From Gammaproteobacteria bacterium UBA2965 (lineage in GTDB: Bacteria > Pseudomonadota > Gammaproteobacteria > Pseudomonadales > Azotimanducaceae), in the NCBI GenBank assembly GCA_002348385.1, contig DEBD01000004.1, positions 1,466 to 36,522 of the forward strand: a stretch of DNA of 35,057 bases, in the 5' to 3' direction. Numbering within the stretch: position 1 is the first letter of the stretch; the number at the start of each line of letters is the position of its first letter. A program made the translations under genes and the position numbers. Under the pieces are notes generated by a model. That model saw only the letters and a list, made by a program, of their open reading frames with translations. It was not told the DNA's origin and searched no databases. Below, one piece after another: positions 1 to 7,836 of this stretch.

Positions 1-354
1 CAGTATCGGCAGATCACGGGTATCGAGGCGTTTCGCCGCGCCGTCCACCGATTGGCGGAGTTGGCCCGCGAGCACGGCTTTCGGGTGATCGTGTTTGCCC
101 ACTTTGGTGTTGAGCCGGAGCCGCGCGCCGTTTTGCGTGATGCGGGACTGGAGCTGATCAACGGGTATCCGTCCATTCGCGAGTACTTGAGCGAACGGGG
201 CCGTGCGGATTATGTAGGTTCGGCACTGACGGTGAGCGCCGATGACTCTCACCCCTCGGCCCTGCATCACCGGATGATCGCGGAGCTGCTCGTGGACCAC
301 GTGGTGGGTGGGGCGAAAGACGCGGAATTGGCCCAGGTTTTGCAGGGTGGCTAA
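1..354 (+). CDS. SGNH/GDSL-type hydrolase, C-terminal part (5' truncated by window edge)
   Basis: The frame is open from base 1 to a TAA at 352-354, so only the last 117 residues are present and the true start lies outside the window. The tail carries an acidic residue followed by DSHPS (in SADDSHPSALHHRMIAELL). This resembles block V (DxxHP) of SGNH/GDSL esterases, which supplies the catalytic Asp and His. The preceding segment (HGFRVIVFAHFG) looks like a beta strand of that alpha/beta/alpha fold. Such enzymes deacylate esters, including acyl groups on polysaccharides. The catalytic Ser block is not in the window, so the assignment rests on the DxxH block alone. The stop overlaps the convergent flavin monooxygenase stop by 4 nt. 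Confidence 0.6.
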   Translation, partial: QYRQITGIEAFRRAVHRLAELAREHGFRVIVFAHFGVEPEPRAVLRDAGLELINGYPSIREYLSERGRADYVGSALTVSADDSHPSALHHRMIAELLVDHVVGGAKDAELAQVLQGG

Positions 355-1541
355 CTGCCGGTGGCAGCTGCCGTTGCGTCGTATCGATAGACCTCGTGGA
401 GGGTTCGTTCCGCCAGCACTGGCGTGACCAGGTTGCGGGCCCACGCGCTGATACCGGTGAGGTGGAACACCCGCGCGTTGCGGCGGGATCGGGACTGAAT
501 GCGCGCGGCGCGCGGCGCCCGGAGTTCTGCGTAGCGCCGCAGCGCGGCCGGAATGGAGTTGGTGTCGGCGCGCTCCAGGCAGGCGGCCAATACCGCACCG
601 TCTTCGATGGCCATTGCGGCTCCCTGAGCCAGAAACGGTAGGGTGGGATGGCACGCATCGCCGAGTAACGTGGCCCGCCCGAGACCCCAACGCGCCAGTG
701 GAGGTCGGTCGAAAAGCGCCCATTTGTAACAGGTGGTGGGATCCGCGGCTTCGATGAGCGTGCGGACGATGGGGTGCCACCCGGCGAAGTCCGCCCGGAG
801 TTCGGCGTGCTCACCAGGTTCAGTCCAGGATTCCACCTCCCAGCCCGATTTCTCTACGACGCACACGCAATTGACCCACTCGCCCTGGCGCACGTTGTAG
901 TGCACGAAATGCTTGCCTGGCCCCCACCAGACGGTGGCGTTGGGCACTGACATGTCTGGCGAAAGTGCATGGGTCGGCACCAGCAGACGCCAGGCCACGT
1001 TGCCGGTGAAACGCGGCGAGTCGTCGCCCGCCAATAGCTTGCGAACGGTGGAATGAATACCGTCCGCGCCGATCAGTGCCGTACCATCGACCGTTTGCTC
1101 TCCGGTGGACACCCGCACGCCGCTGTCGTGATCGATAAATCCTTCCACGGTGGCCCCGGTGTGCAGGCGGATGCGCGGATTGTCCTGTGCTGCCTCGATA
1201 AGCACGGTCATGAGATCGGCACGATGCATGTGGTAGTAAGGATAGTGATAGCGGGCAAGTGCGCGTTGGCCGAGTATCGTTCTGGCCAGCCGCTTGCCGC
1301 TGTTCCAGACTCTGATTTCCGTGGCCTCGGGCAGATACGCGTAGGCTTCGAGCGCCTCGCGCAGGCCAAGCTGATGCAGCACCCGCGTGCAGTTCGGGCT
1401 CAATTGGATTCCAGCGCCCACTTCGGCAAAAGCGGCGGCCTGCTCGAACACCTGAACGTGCATTCCTCGTGCCGCCAGGGATAGCGCCGTGGTCAGTCCG
1501 CCAATGCCGCCGCCGGCGATGAGAATGTTGTGCTCAGACAC
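351..1541 (-). CDS. FAD-dependent aromatic-ring monooxygenase (salicylate hydroxylase-like)
   Basis: This 396-residue protein is a class A flavoprotein monooxygenase. It would hydroxylate an aromatic or polyprenyl substrate using NAD(P)H and O2. Three family signatures are visible. The N-terminal dinucleotide fold is ILIAGGGIGGLTTALSLA. The middle DG motif is GADGIHSTVRK. The C-terminal GD motif, which binds the FAD ribityl chain, is LLGDACHPTLPFLAQGAA. Length and motif order match salicylate 1-hydroxylase and 3-hydroxybenzoate 6-hydroxylase relatives, but the substrate cannot be read from sequence. The start is GTG at 1541 (MSEHNILIAGG) with only a weak ribosome-binding site. It is divergent from the DoxX gene and convergent with the SGNH gene. 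No ring-cleavage gene is adjacent. Confidence 0.88.
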   Translation of the reverse strand: MSEHNILIAGGGIGGLTTALSLAARGMHVQVFEQAAAFAEVGAGIQLSPNCTRVLHQLGLREALEAYAYLPEATEIRVWNSGKRLARTILGQRALARYHYPYYHMHRADLMTVLIEAAQDNPRIRLHTGATVEGFIDHDSGVRVSTGEQTVDGTALIGADGIHSTVRKLLAGDDSPRFTGNVAWRLLVPTHALSPDMSVPNATVWWGPGKHFVHYNVRQGEWVNCVCVVEKSGWEVESWTEPGEHAELRADFAGWHPIVRTLIEAADPTTCYKWALFDRPPLARWGLGRATLLGDACHPTLPFLAQGAAMAIEDGAVLAACLERADTNSIPAALRRYAELRAPRAARIQSRSRRNARVFHLTGISAWARNLVTPVLAERTLHEVYRYDATAAATGS

Positions 1542-1544
1542 GTA

Positions 1545-1574
1545 TTAGTTTGGCTGCATGGATGTGCCTATTAT
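1545..1574 (+). promoter_or_regulatory. Weak candidate sigma70 promoter for the DoxX gene
   Basis: TTAGTT (1545-1550) and TATTAT (1569-1574) are separated by 18 bases and lie 35 bases before the preferred DoxX start. The -10 element is good and the -35 poor, so this is only a candidate. It lies in the short spacer between two divergent genes, where a promoter is expected. Confidence 0.3.
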
Positions 1575-1608
1575 AGAAACAACTCACGTGCTGAAGGAGC
1601 AAACCGCA

Positions 1609-1980
1609 ATGTCCAAGTTCCCTGCGATGGTCCGTTTGCTGGCAATCATGGTGGGGCTGGTTTTCGTCATGAATGGCGCTGCCAAGTTGACGTCTCAACC
1701 GGCCATGGTCCAGCAGTTCGACCACTTCGGTTACGCGCAGTGGTTCCTATACGCAGTTGGGCTTATTGAGACGTTGCTGGGTATTGGGTTGCTGGTGCCG
1801 AAAAGCCTACGCTGGGCGGCCCTTGGCCTGATACCGGTAATGGCGGGTGCGGTGGTGAGCCACGTGATGCACGATCCGCCCGACGCCGTGTTGCCCGCCG
1901 GCGGTTTGATGCTGGTGCTGGCCTACCTGGTGTGGCGCACTGGTGGTCTTCGCACCCAGGAGAGTGGCGGTGATGACTGA
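1609..1980 (+). CDS. DoxX-family small integral membrane protein
   Basis: The product is about 123 residues with four hydrophobic segments, roughly residues 7-24, 45-62, 66-86 and 92-108. The first contains VGLVFVMNGAAKL and the second GLIETLLGIGLLVP, the arrangement typical of DoxX/DoxX-like proteins. The biochemical role of these proteins is usually unknown; some are tied to thiosulfate:quinone oxidoreductase or to redox stress. An in-frame ATG exists at 1558. ATG 1609 is preferred because GGAG at 1596-1599 sits nine bases before it and the hydrophobic N terminus then begins normally. The gene reads away from the flavin monooxygenase, with a 67 nt spacer that must hold both promoters. Confidence 0.8.
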   Translation: MSKFPAMVRLLAIMVGLVFVMNGAAKLTSQPAMVQQFDHFGYAQWFLYAVGLIETLLGIGLLVPKSLRWAALGLIPVMAGAVVSHVMHDPPDAVLPAGGLMLVLAYLVWRTGGLRTQESGGDD

Positions 1981-2028
1981 CGGGGAGTCGAGGGGTTTGC
2001 TGCGCGAAGCGACCGATAGGATTGCGCG

Positions 2029-2088
2029 ATGTCCGTACTGATCAAGGGCTATGTGATCCTGCTGGCGGTGCTCGCGCTGCTGCTGTGA
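2029..2088 (+). CDS. Possible 19-residue hydrophobic microprotein or decayed membrane-protein remnant
   Basis: The 193-base gap between the DoxX and MFS stops contains an ATG followed by a single hydrophobic segment (MSVLIKGYVILLAVLALLL) and a TGA. Reading on in the same frame past that TGA gives short stretches broken by further stops. It could therefore be a true single-helix microprotein or the N-terminal remnant of a lost membrane protein. There is no convincing ribosome-binding site. I do not recognise a family. Confidence 0.22.
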   Translation: MSVLIKGYVILLAVLALLL

Positions 2089-2173
2089 TTGGCCGCATGG
2101 AAACCCGTTGTGGCCTGACAGATCCTCTGGCCGGTGCTGGACGACTGCGCAAAGGCCCTGTTGCGCTAGTACT

Positions 2174-3436
2174 TCATGTCCCACCCACACTAGCGTCCTG
2201 GCCTACTCCCCGGTGGTTGGTGGCACTGGCCAGGGATAGTGTGGCGCGCCAGCGCAGGCCTGCCAGGGAAACTAGCAGGCAGATGAGACCGGCCACCAGC
2301 ACTACAAAGCCCAGCGAGCTGAATTCCGATGCGGCGCCCATCAGCAGCACCCCGATGGCTGGGGCGCCGCGAAATATCAGCCCCCAGATGCTCAACACCC
2401 GGCCGCGCATGTCCTCGCGCACGGCGTGCTGGGTCAGCGTCTGAGTGCAGATCCCTGTGCAGCTCATGGCCATGCTGGCCAGAAACAGGACACCCAGGCC
2501 CAGGTAGAAGTTATCGGTGACGCCAAAGACGCATACCAGAACGGCGGTGAGGACGAAGCCGATGGTGGTGATTGGGGCCAACAGCCGGGTGGCGTCAATG
2601 CGGGCCAGGAGAATGCCGCCCGTGAGGGCGCCGATACCCATGGCCTGCGTGAGCAGGGCCAGTCCGAAAGCGCCGCGGCCGAACACGGCATCGGCGAAAC
2701 CGGGCAGCAATTCGGCCACGGGTTTGGCCAGTATGGCGACGCAGGTGATGATCAGCAGGATCACCCGAATGGTTCGATGGCCGAGCGCGTACCGAAATCC
2801 GTCCGCCACGTCCTGCAATATGCGGCTGTCGCCGCGCGTGGCCGTGGCGTGCAAGCCGCTGGGAATGCCGTACAGGGCGAATACCATCACCGCGTAGGTG
2901 ATGGCGTTGAACAGAAATGCGTAGCTGACGTCCGCCCAAGCGATCATCGATCCTGCCAGCATGGGACCCACGAAGCGCGCCGTGTTGAAAGCCACTGATC
3001 CCAGCGCCACGGCCGCGGACATATCGCCGGCTTTGACCAACAGTGGAATCAGCGCCAGGCGTGCGGGTTGGGCGATGCTGGCGGCGACGCCCAGACAGAT
3101 GGCGATGGTCAGCAGGGAGTAGATTTCCACCTGATCCGTCACCACCAGGGCAAACAGCATCAGTCCCAACAGGGCGGACGCCGATTGAGTCGCTATGACC
3201 AGGCGCACGCGGTCCACTCGGTCGGCCCACACTCCGGCGAACGGGCCGATGAGAATAGCCGGTGCAAGGTCTGCAAACGCGATGGCGCCCAGCCAGAATC
3301 CGGAGTGCGTGATCTCCCAGGTCAGCCATCCGATGGCAACCCGGTGCACCCACAGGCCCAGCAGCGAGGCGCTGTTGCCGGCCATATAGCGCCGGTAGAG
3401 GGGGTTCGCGAGGACCGGTAGCAGGGTGGTCAACAT
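2174..3436 (-). CDS. MFS transporter, MFS_3/EntS-like exporter
   Basis: This is a roughly 420-residue, 12-helix major facilitator protein. The loop between helices 2 and 3 reads FAGVWADRVDRVRLV, the family signature GxxADRxxRxxx. The first helix region (RRYMAGNSASLLGLWVHRVAIGWL) is typical of the EntS-like MFS_3 branch, which exports siderophores, macrolides and other small molecules. The substrate cannot be inferred. An in-frame ATG at 3499 would overlap the upstream alpha/beta hydrolase by 50 bases. ATG 3436 (MLTTLLPVLANPLYRRY) leaves a 13-base gap and keeps the usual short cytoplasmic N terminus, so I prefer it, although neither start has a strong ribosome-binding site. It is probably co-transcribed with the hydrolase. 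Confidence 0.85.
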   Translation of the reverse strand: MLTTLLPVLANPLYRRYMAGNSASLLGLWVHRVAIGWLTWEITHSGFWLGAIAFADLAPAILIGPFAGVWADRVDRVRLVIATQSASALLGLMLFALVVTDQVEIYSLLTIAICLGVAASIAQPARLALIPLLVKAGDMSAAVALGSVAFNTARFVGPMLAGSMIAWADVSYAFLFNAITYAVMVFALYGIPSGLHATATRGDSRILQDVADGFRYALGHRTIRVILLIITCVAILAKPVAELLPGFADAVFGRGAFGLALLTQAMGIGALTGGILLARIDATRLLAPITTIGFVLTAVLVCVFGVTDNFYLGLGVLFLASMAMSCTGICTQTLTQHAVREDMRGRVLSIWGLIFRGAPAIGVLLMGAASEFSSLGFVVLVAGLICLLVSLAGLRWRATLSLASATNHRGVGQDASVGGT

Positions 3437-3449
3437 GGCGCTGGCGGGG

Positions 3450-4349
3450 TCACGGGTCCGGATCTTCGACAAAGCGCCTGATGATGCGGTTGAGTTCATC
3501 GGGCTGGTCGTAGTTCACCATGTGGCCGGCGCCGGCAATCTCAGCATGGCGGGCATTGCGAAACAGAGCGAAACGCCGTTCGTTGGCGGCGTCGAAGTCC
3601 GCTTTGCGTTCGAGCAGATCCGGTCGTTGTCGCGCCCAGTACTCAATACCTTGATCGCCGGTAACGATCTGCACCGGCGCCTCGACGAGAGGGAACAACG
3701 TCTCTGCAACCTGGCCGGGAAAGGTGGAGAACACCATCTGGGCAAAAGGATCCCAACGCCACCGGACGCCGCCGTCCGGGTGGGGCTCCACGCCCTCGGC
3801 CACCAGCGCTTGTGCCCAGTCGGCGTCCAGACGCGGGTTGTTTTGCATCAGGCGGCGCTGGGCTTCGCTGCTGTTGGCCATGGCGCGGCGCTGGCTGACC
3901 GGGTCCAGCAAGCCGTCGACATGGCTGCGCCAGTTCTGCTGCAGGAGCGTGGCGGGAAACGACTTCGCCAGGTTGGGCGGCCCCAACCCGTCGATGAGTA
4001 CCAGCCGGCTGGGCACCTCAGGATGCGTGGCGCTGAATATCCACGAGATGTGGCCGCCGAGGCTGTGTCCCACCAGTATGGGCCGATCCAGCTGAAAGTG
4101 GGCCAAGAGCGCCCGCAGATCGGCGATGAAGTGCATCATCGTGTAGGTGGCGGAGTGCTCGCTGTGCCCGTGCCCGCGCAGGTCCGGCACCAGCACCCGA
4201 TAGTCGGAAAATTCGTCTGCGATTCGAGACATGGCACCGGCGTGGTCGCGCATTCCGTGCAGCAGCACCATGGCCGGTGCGCCCACGTTGCCGTTGTCCA
4301 GGACAGACAGGCGGCAGCCGGCCCCAGAGTAGTTGTATCGAGTGGGCAT
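3450..4349 (-). CDS. Alpha/beta hydrolase
   Basis: This 299-residue alpha/beta-hydrolase-fold enzyme has all expected elements. The oxyanion turn is VLLHGMRDHAGAM (residues 28-40). The PDLRGHGHSEH strand-loop follows at 55-65. The nucleophile elbow is VGHSLGGH with Ser96. The C-terminal catalytic His lies in AGAGHMVNYDQPDEL. It resembles the haloperoxidase, meta-cleavage-product hydrolase and epoxide hydrolase group, and the natural ester or C-C substrate is unknown. It is the first gene of a two-gene minus-strand unit with the MFS exporter. Hydrolase plus exporter could mean processing and efflux of a small molecule, but that is inference. It is divergent from the GH3 gene across 117 bases. 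Confidence 0.85.
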   Translation of the reverse strand: MPTRYNYSGAGCRLSVLDNGNVGAPAMVLLHGMRDHAGAMSRIADEFSDYRVLVPDLRGHGHSEHSATYTMMHFIADLRALLAHFQLDRPILVGHSLGGHISWIFSATHPEVPSRLVLIDGLGPPNLAKSFPATLLQQNWRSHVDGLLDPVSQRRAMANSSEAQRRLMQNNPRLDADWAQALVAEGVEPHPDGGVRWRWDPFAQMVFSTFPGQVAETLFPLVEAPVQIVTGDQGIEYWARQRPDLLERKADFDAANERRFALFRNARHAEIAGAGHMVNYDQPDELNRIIRRFVEDPDP

Positions 4350-4410
4350 GCCTCATGATAGCAACCGCATTGGAACGCGTGCCACGCTTCTCGCCTTGAA
4401 TCGGGTTGAA

Positions 4411-4426
4411 GTGCGCAGCTTCGCAC
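4411..4426. promoter_or_regulatory. Near-perfect 16-bp dyad upstream of the GH3 gene (candidate operator)
   Basis: GTGCG-c-AGCT-t-CGCAC is symmetrical except for one central-flank pair. It lies 41 bases before the GH3 start in the 117-base divergent spacer. A weak promoter (TTGAAG 4407-4412, TAGGCT 18 bases later) would place the dyad between the -35 and -10 elements, a repressor-like position. Confidence 0.3.
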
Positions 4427-4466
4427 CGGTAGGCTCACAATAGGCATTGGCTATCGGGCAGCAACC

Positions 4467-6908
4467 ATGAATGAAGCCGAGAGATTGAGCCTGCTCAAAC
4501 AGCTGACCCTGGCGGAGAAGGTGGAGTTGCTGTCGGGCAAGGGGATGTGGGTTACGGGTTCGGTACCCAGGCTTGGCATTCCTGCGCTGAAGGTCACCGA
4601 CGGCCCCAATGGCGCGCGCGGCGATGGTGCCAGCGGCAAAACGGCGGCTTCGTTCCCCGTGGGAATCTGCCTGGCCAGCACCTGGAACAGAACGCTGCTG
4701 GCCGAGGTGGGGGTCGCCATCGGCCAGGAGGCGAAATCCAAGAACGCTCAGGTGCTGCTGGGCCCCACCATCAACCTGCACCGCACGCCCATCGGCGGGC
4801 GCAACTTCGAGTGTTATGGCGAAGACCCGCTGCTCACGGGGGAGCTGGCGGCTGCTTTCGTTAACGGTGTGCAGTCACAGGGTGTCGGTGCCTGCATAAA
4901 GCACTTCGTGTGTAACGACACCGAATATCAGCGCCACACCATATCCAGCGAGCTAGACGAGCGGACCCTGCGTGAGATCTACCTGCGGCCCTTCGAGATA
5001 GCGGTGAAGCGTGCGCGTCCTTGGGCGTTGATGAGCGCATACAACCGGGTCAACGGTACCTACGCCTCCTCCCACGCCCGCCTGCTGCGCAGCGTGCTAC
5101 GCGAGGAGTGGGGCTTCGAAGGCGTGGTGATCAGCGACTGGGGCGCGGCGCTGGAAACCGTGCACAACCTCAATGGTGGGCTCGACCTGGAGATGCCGGG
5201 TCCCACCCGCACCCGCGGCCAGGCGCTGGTAGACGCAGCAAGCTCGGGTGCGGTGGCGGAGTCGCTGGTGGACGACGCGGTACTGCGAATGCTGCGACTG
5301 ATGGAGGACACCGGTCGCTTCGCCGCCCCTGACCCCGTGCCAGAGGAAGCCGTGGATCGGCCGGCGCATCGAGCACTGGCACGCCGTGCTGCGGCGGAAG
5401 GCATGGTGCTGATACGCAACGAGGGCTTGCTGCCGTTGGATTTCAGCGGCGCCGGGAAGGTGGCTGTGATCGGGCCGAACGCCTTGCGCGGACAGATTCA
5501 AGGTGGCGGCAGCTCGGGCGTTTCGCCGCACTATCAGGTGATGCCTTTTGAGGCCATATCCGCCGCGCTCTCAAATGCGGGAAACAAGCCAACCTACGCT
5601 GTTGGATGCCACGCACACAAATATCTGCCGCTGCCCCCGCAGGGGGCCCTCAGCGTGGATGGTAGGCCCGGCATGCGCTTGCGCTGTTTCCAAGGTGACG
5701 GGCAAATGCCAGTTTTGGACCAGCTCATTCAGGCCGAGTACGGCTTCATCGGGGGCCTGGTGCTTGGGGGCTTGAACGGCGAGCGGATCGCACACCCCTT
5801 CACTGCCACCCTGGAGGCCGATTTCCTGCCCGAGCAGGATGGTGAGCACGAAGTAGGGCTGCTCAGCGCCGGATTGACCAAGTTGTTCATCGATGACGAA
5901 CTGGTGGTGGACAACTGGGAGCAGCAAACGCCAGGAGATTCTTTTTTCGGCATGGGCTCTGCCGAGCAACGTGCCAGGGTGAGCTTCTCGGCGGGTCGTT
6001 CCGTACGGCTGCGAATCCAGTTTGCCAGCGTGGAGGCGCTACTCACCGGTTTGCGCTTCGGCATTCTGGCGGTACCCCTAAAGGACCTTACTTCTGAAGC
6101 GGTCGAGGTTGCCGCAGGTGCGGAATCTGTGGTGCTGGTTGTGGGAACCAGCGCCGATTGGGAGAGCGAGGGCAACGACCGGGGCAGCCTGGCTCTGCCT
6201 GGTGAGCAGCAGCGATTAATCGAAGCCGTTCTGGATGCCAACCCGCGCACTGTGGTGGTGATCAACGCAGGTGCGGCCTTGGAGATGCCCTGGCTGCAGC
6301 GCGCGGCCGCCGTAGTGCAAGCTTGGCTACCCGGCCAGGAATTCGGCAACGCCCTGGTCGACGTGCTCACCGGCGCCGTCAATCCTTCGGGCCGGATGGC
6401 GACCACGTTTCCCAGCCGGCTCGAGGATACGCCGGCCTATCCGTACTATCCGGGGGAGGATGGCAAATCCCCTTACGGTGAGGGCCTATTGATGGGATAT
6501 CGGTGGTACGACGCTCAGGAGGTAGAACCCCTTGTGCCGTTTGGCCACGGGCTTTCCTACACCCGGTTTGCCTATTCGGACCTGGAGATCGAGCGGCGCG
6601 GCGGGGTCGTGACGGTCCGCTGCTCGCTTGCCAACGTGGGTGAGCGGGCAGGCCAGGAAGTGGTGCAGGTCTATGTGGGGCCGGCCGATAGCGTGCCCGG
6701 CCGACCGGTCCTCGAGCTGAAGGCGTTCGACAAGGTGCATCTGGAGGCCGGGGAGCAGACCACGGCGACACTCACCATTGCCGAGGATGACCTGGCCTGG
6801 TGGAGCCTGGAGTCAGACGCCTGGACCCCTGCCGATGGCTCATATCGAGTCGCGGTGGGCGCTTCTTCCCGGGACGTTCGCCTGGTTGGGGAGCTGGTAC
6901 TTCCCTGA
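4467..6908 (+). CDS. Glycoside hydrolase family 3 beta-glucosidase with PA14 insert
   Basis: This 813-residue enzyme cleaves terminal beta-linked sugars from oligosaccharides or glycosides. The N-terminal TIM barrel contains LKVTDGPNGARG, GPTINLHRTPIGGRNFE, the KHFVCNDTE substrate-binding motif (from residue 145) and VISDWGA with the nucleophile Asp224. The second alpha/beta domain contains VIGPNALRGQIQGGGSSG. A PA14 carbohydrate-binding domain is inserted at about residues 385-530, as in yeast and bacterial GH3 beta-glucosidases of this size. The C-terminal fibronectin-III-like domain begins after LVPFGHGLSYTRF. No signal peptide is visible, so it probably acts in the cytoplasm on imported oligosaccharides or glycosides. 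It is convergent with the FAH/SMP-30 pair. Confidence 0.93.
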   Translation: MNEAERLSLLKQLTLAEKVELLSGKGMWVTGSVPRLGIPALKVTDGPNGARGDGASGKTAASFPVGICLASTWNRTLLAEVGVAIGQEAKSKNAQVLLGPTINLHRTPIGGRNFECYGEDPLLTGELAAAFVNGVQSQGVGACIKHFVCNDTEYQRHTISSELDERTLREIYLRPFEIAVKRARPWALMSAYNRVNGTYASSHARLLRSVLREEWGFEGVVISDWGAALETVHNLNGGLDLEMPGPTRTRGQALVDAASSGAVAESLVDDAVLRMLRLMEDTGRFAAPDPVPEEAVDRPAHRALARRAAAEGMVLIRNEGLLPLDFSGAGKVAVIGPNALRGQIQGGGSSGVSPHYQVMPFEAISAALSNAGNKPTYAVGCHAHKYLPLPPQGALSVDGRPGMRLRCFQGDGQMPVLDQLIQAEYGFIGGLVLGGLNGERIAHPFTATLEADFLPEQDGEHEVGLLSAGLTKLFIDDELVVDNWEQQTPGDSFFGMGSAEQRARVSFSAGRSVRLRIQFASVEALLTGLRFGILAVPLKDLTSEAVEVAAGAESVVLVVGTSADWESEGNDRGSLALPGEQQRLIEAVLDANPRTVVVINAGAALEMPWLQRAAAVVQAWLPGQEFGNALVDVLTGAVNPSGRMATTFPSRLEDTPAYPYYPGEDGKSPYGEGLLMGYRWYDAQEVEPLVPFGHGLSYTRFAYSDLEIERRGGVVTVRCSLANVGERAGQEVVQVYVGPADSVPGRPVLELKAFDKVHLEAGEQTTATLTIAEDDLAWWSLESDAWTPADGSYRVAVGASSRDVRLVGELVLP

Positions 6909-6909
6909 T

Positions 6910-6922
6910 TCCGCGAAGCGGA
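6910..6922. terminator. Short hairpin between convergent GH3 and FAH genes
   Basis: TCCGC-gaa-GCGGA can form a 5-bp stem with a 3-base loop in the 22-base gap between two convergent stop codons. There is no T-tract, so it could at most be a weak bidirectional terminator or an mRNA 3'-end stabiliser. Confidence 0.3.
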
Positions 6923-6930
6923 GTGCTACG

Positions 6931-7803
6931 TCAATAGCGCAGGTCTTCCGGTTCGTGGATAACCTCGTTTTCGATGTGGCCCAACCCTTCGATTTCCACT
7001 CGCACCCGATCGCCCACCACCAGGGATTGCGGGGGATCCATGGCCATACCCACCCCGCTGGGCGTCCCGGTGACGATCAGATCTCCGGGTTCCAGGGTGA
7101 ATGCAGTTGAAAGGAATTCCACCAGCTCGTAGCAATCGAAGATCAGGTCATCCGTGTTGCTGTCCTGACGCAGCTCGCCGTTCACGTAGGTGCGTAGCTG
7201 AAGGTTGTGTGGCTGGACCTCGTCGGCCGTGACCATGGCAGGGCCGATGGGGCAGTGGGTGTCCCACGACTTCCCCATGGTGAACTGGGGCGGAGCGCCG
7301 CGCATCTGCCAGGTGCGCACGCTGACATCATTGGCGACGCAATAGCCCGCGATGACCTCATGAGCCCGTTCACGTGGCACGCGGCGGCAGCGTTTGCCGA
7401 TCACCGCGCACAGCTCGCCCTCGTAGTCCAGTGATGTGGAATCTTCGGACCAGTGGACGGGATCAAAGGGGCCGTTGATGGAAGTGGCTTGCTTGGTAAA
7501 TACCAGGGGCACCTCGGGTAGCGTCATGCCCGCTTCCTCGGCGTGCGCCCGGTAGTTCAAGCCAATGGCGAGGATCTTGCCGGGCCGCACAATGGGGGCC
7601 TCGAGCCGAACCTCCTGCGCTGATAGGTGAGGCCCTAATCCGCGTGCCTCCTGCGCCGCCTGCAGAGCAGCGTCACCGGCCGCAAGAAGGGCAGCCAGGT
7701 CCGTGGGTAGCGTTGGTGCGGCAACGCTCAGATCGATGATGTTGCCCTGCTCGAGCAAGCCGATTCGCGTGTTGCCGCCCTGTGTGAAGGTGATCAGTTT
7801 CAT
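6931..7803 (-). CDS. Fumarylacetoacetate hydrolase family protein
   Basis: This 290-residue FAH-fold enzyme belongs to the group that hydrolyses or decarboxylates 2,4-diketo acids with a divalent metal. The conserved segments are KILAIGLNYRAHAEE, the metal-site stretch SLDYEGELCAVIGK and the C-terminal GDLIVTGTPSGVG. An N-terminal domain of about 75 residues is present, as in 2,4-diketo-3-deoxy-sugar-acid hydrolases and ureidoglycolate-lyase-like members. The ATG at 7803 has AAGGAG at a normal spacing. It lies 33 bases downstream of the SMP-30 gene and the two are almost certainly one operon. The lactonase/FAH pairing is seen in non-phosphorylative oxidation of deoxy sugars such as L-fucose and L-rhamnose, so a sugar-acid substrate is a reasonable guess. 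Confidence 0.88.
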   Translation of the reverse strand: MKLITFTQGGNTRIGLLEQGNIIDLSVAAPTLPTDLAALLAAGDAALQAAQEARGLGPHLSAQEVRLEAPIVRPGKILAIGLNYRAHAEEAGMTLPEVPLVFTKQATSINGPFDPVHWSEDSTSLDYEGELCAVIGKRCRRVPRERAHEVIAGYCVANDVSVRTWQMRGAPPQFTMGKSWDTHCPIGPAMVTADEVQPHNLQLRTYVNGELRQDSNTDDLIFDCYELVEFLSTAFTLEPGDLIVTGTPSGVGMAMDPPQSLVVGDRVRVEIEGLGHIENEVIHEPEDLRY

Positions 7804-7836
7804 GAGTGCTCCTTGAGTGAAGGTGAGGGTGGCTAG

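Noticed and set aside
3437..3499. N-terminal extension of the MFS exporter
   Set aside because: It overlaps the upstream hydrolase by 50 bases and lacks a ribosome-binding site; ATG 3436 gives a normal MFS start.
3426..4358. 310-codon open frame antisense to the alpha/beta hydrolase
   Set aside because: It mirrors the high-GC codon pattern of the real gene, has no recognisable motif and no ribosome-binding site.
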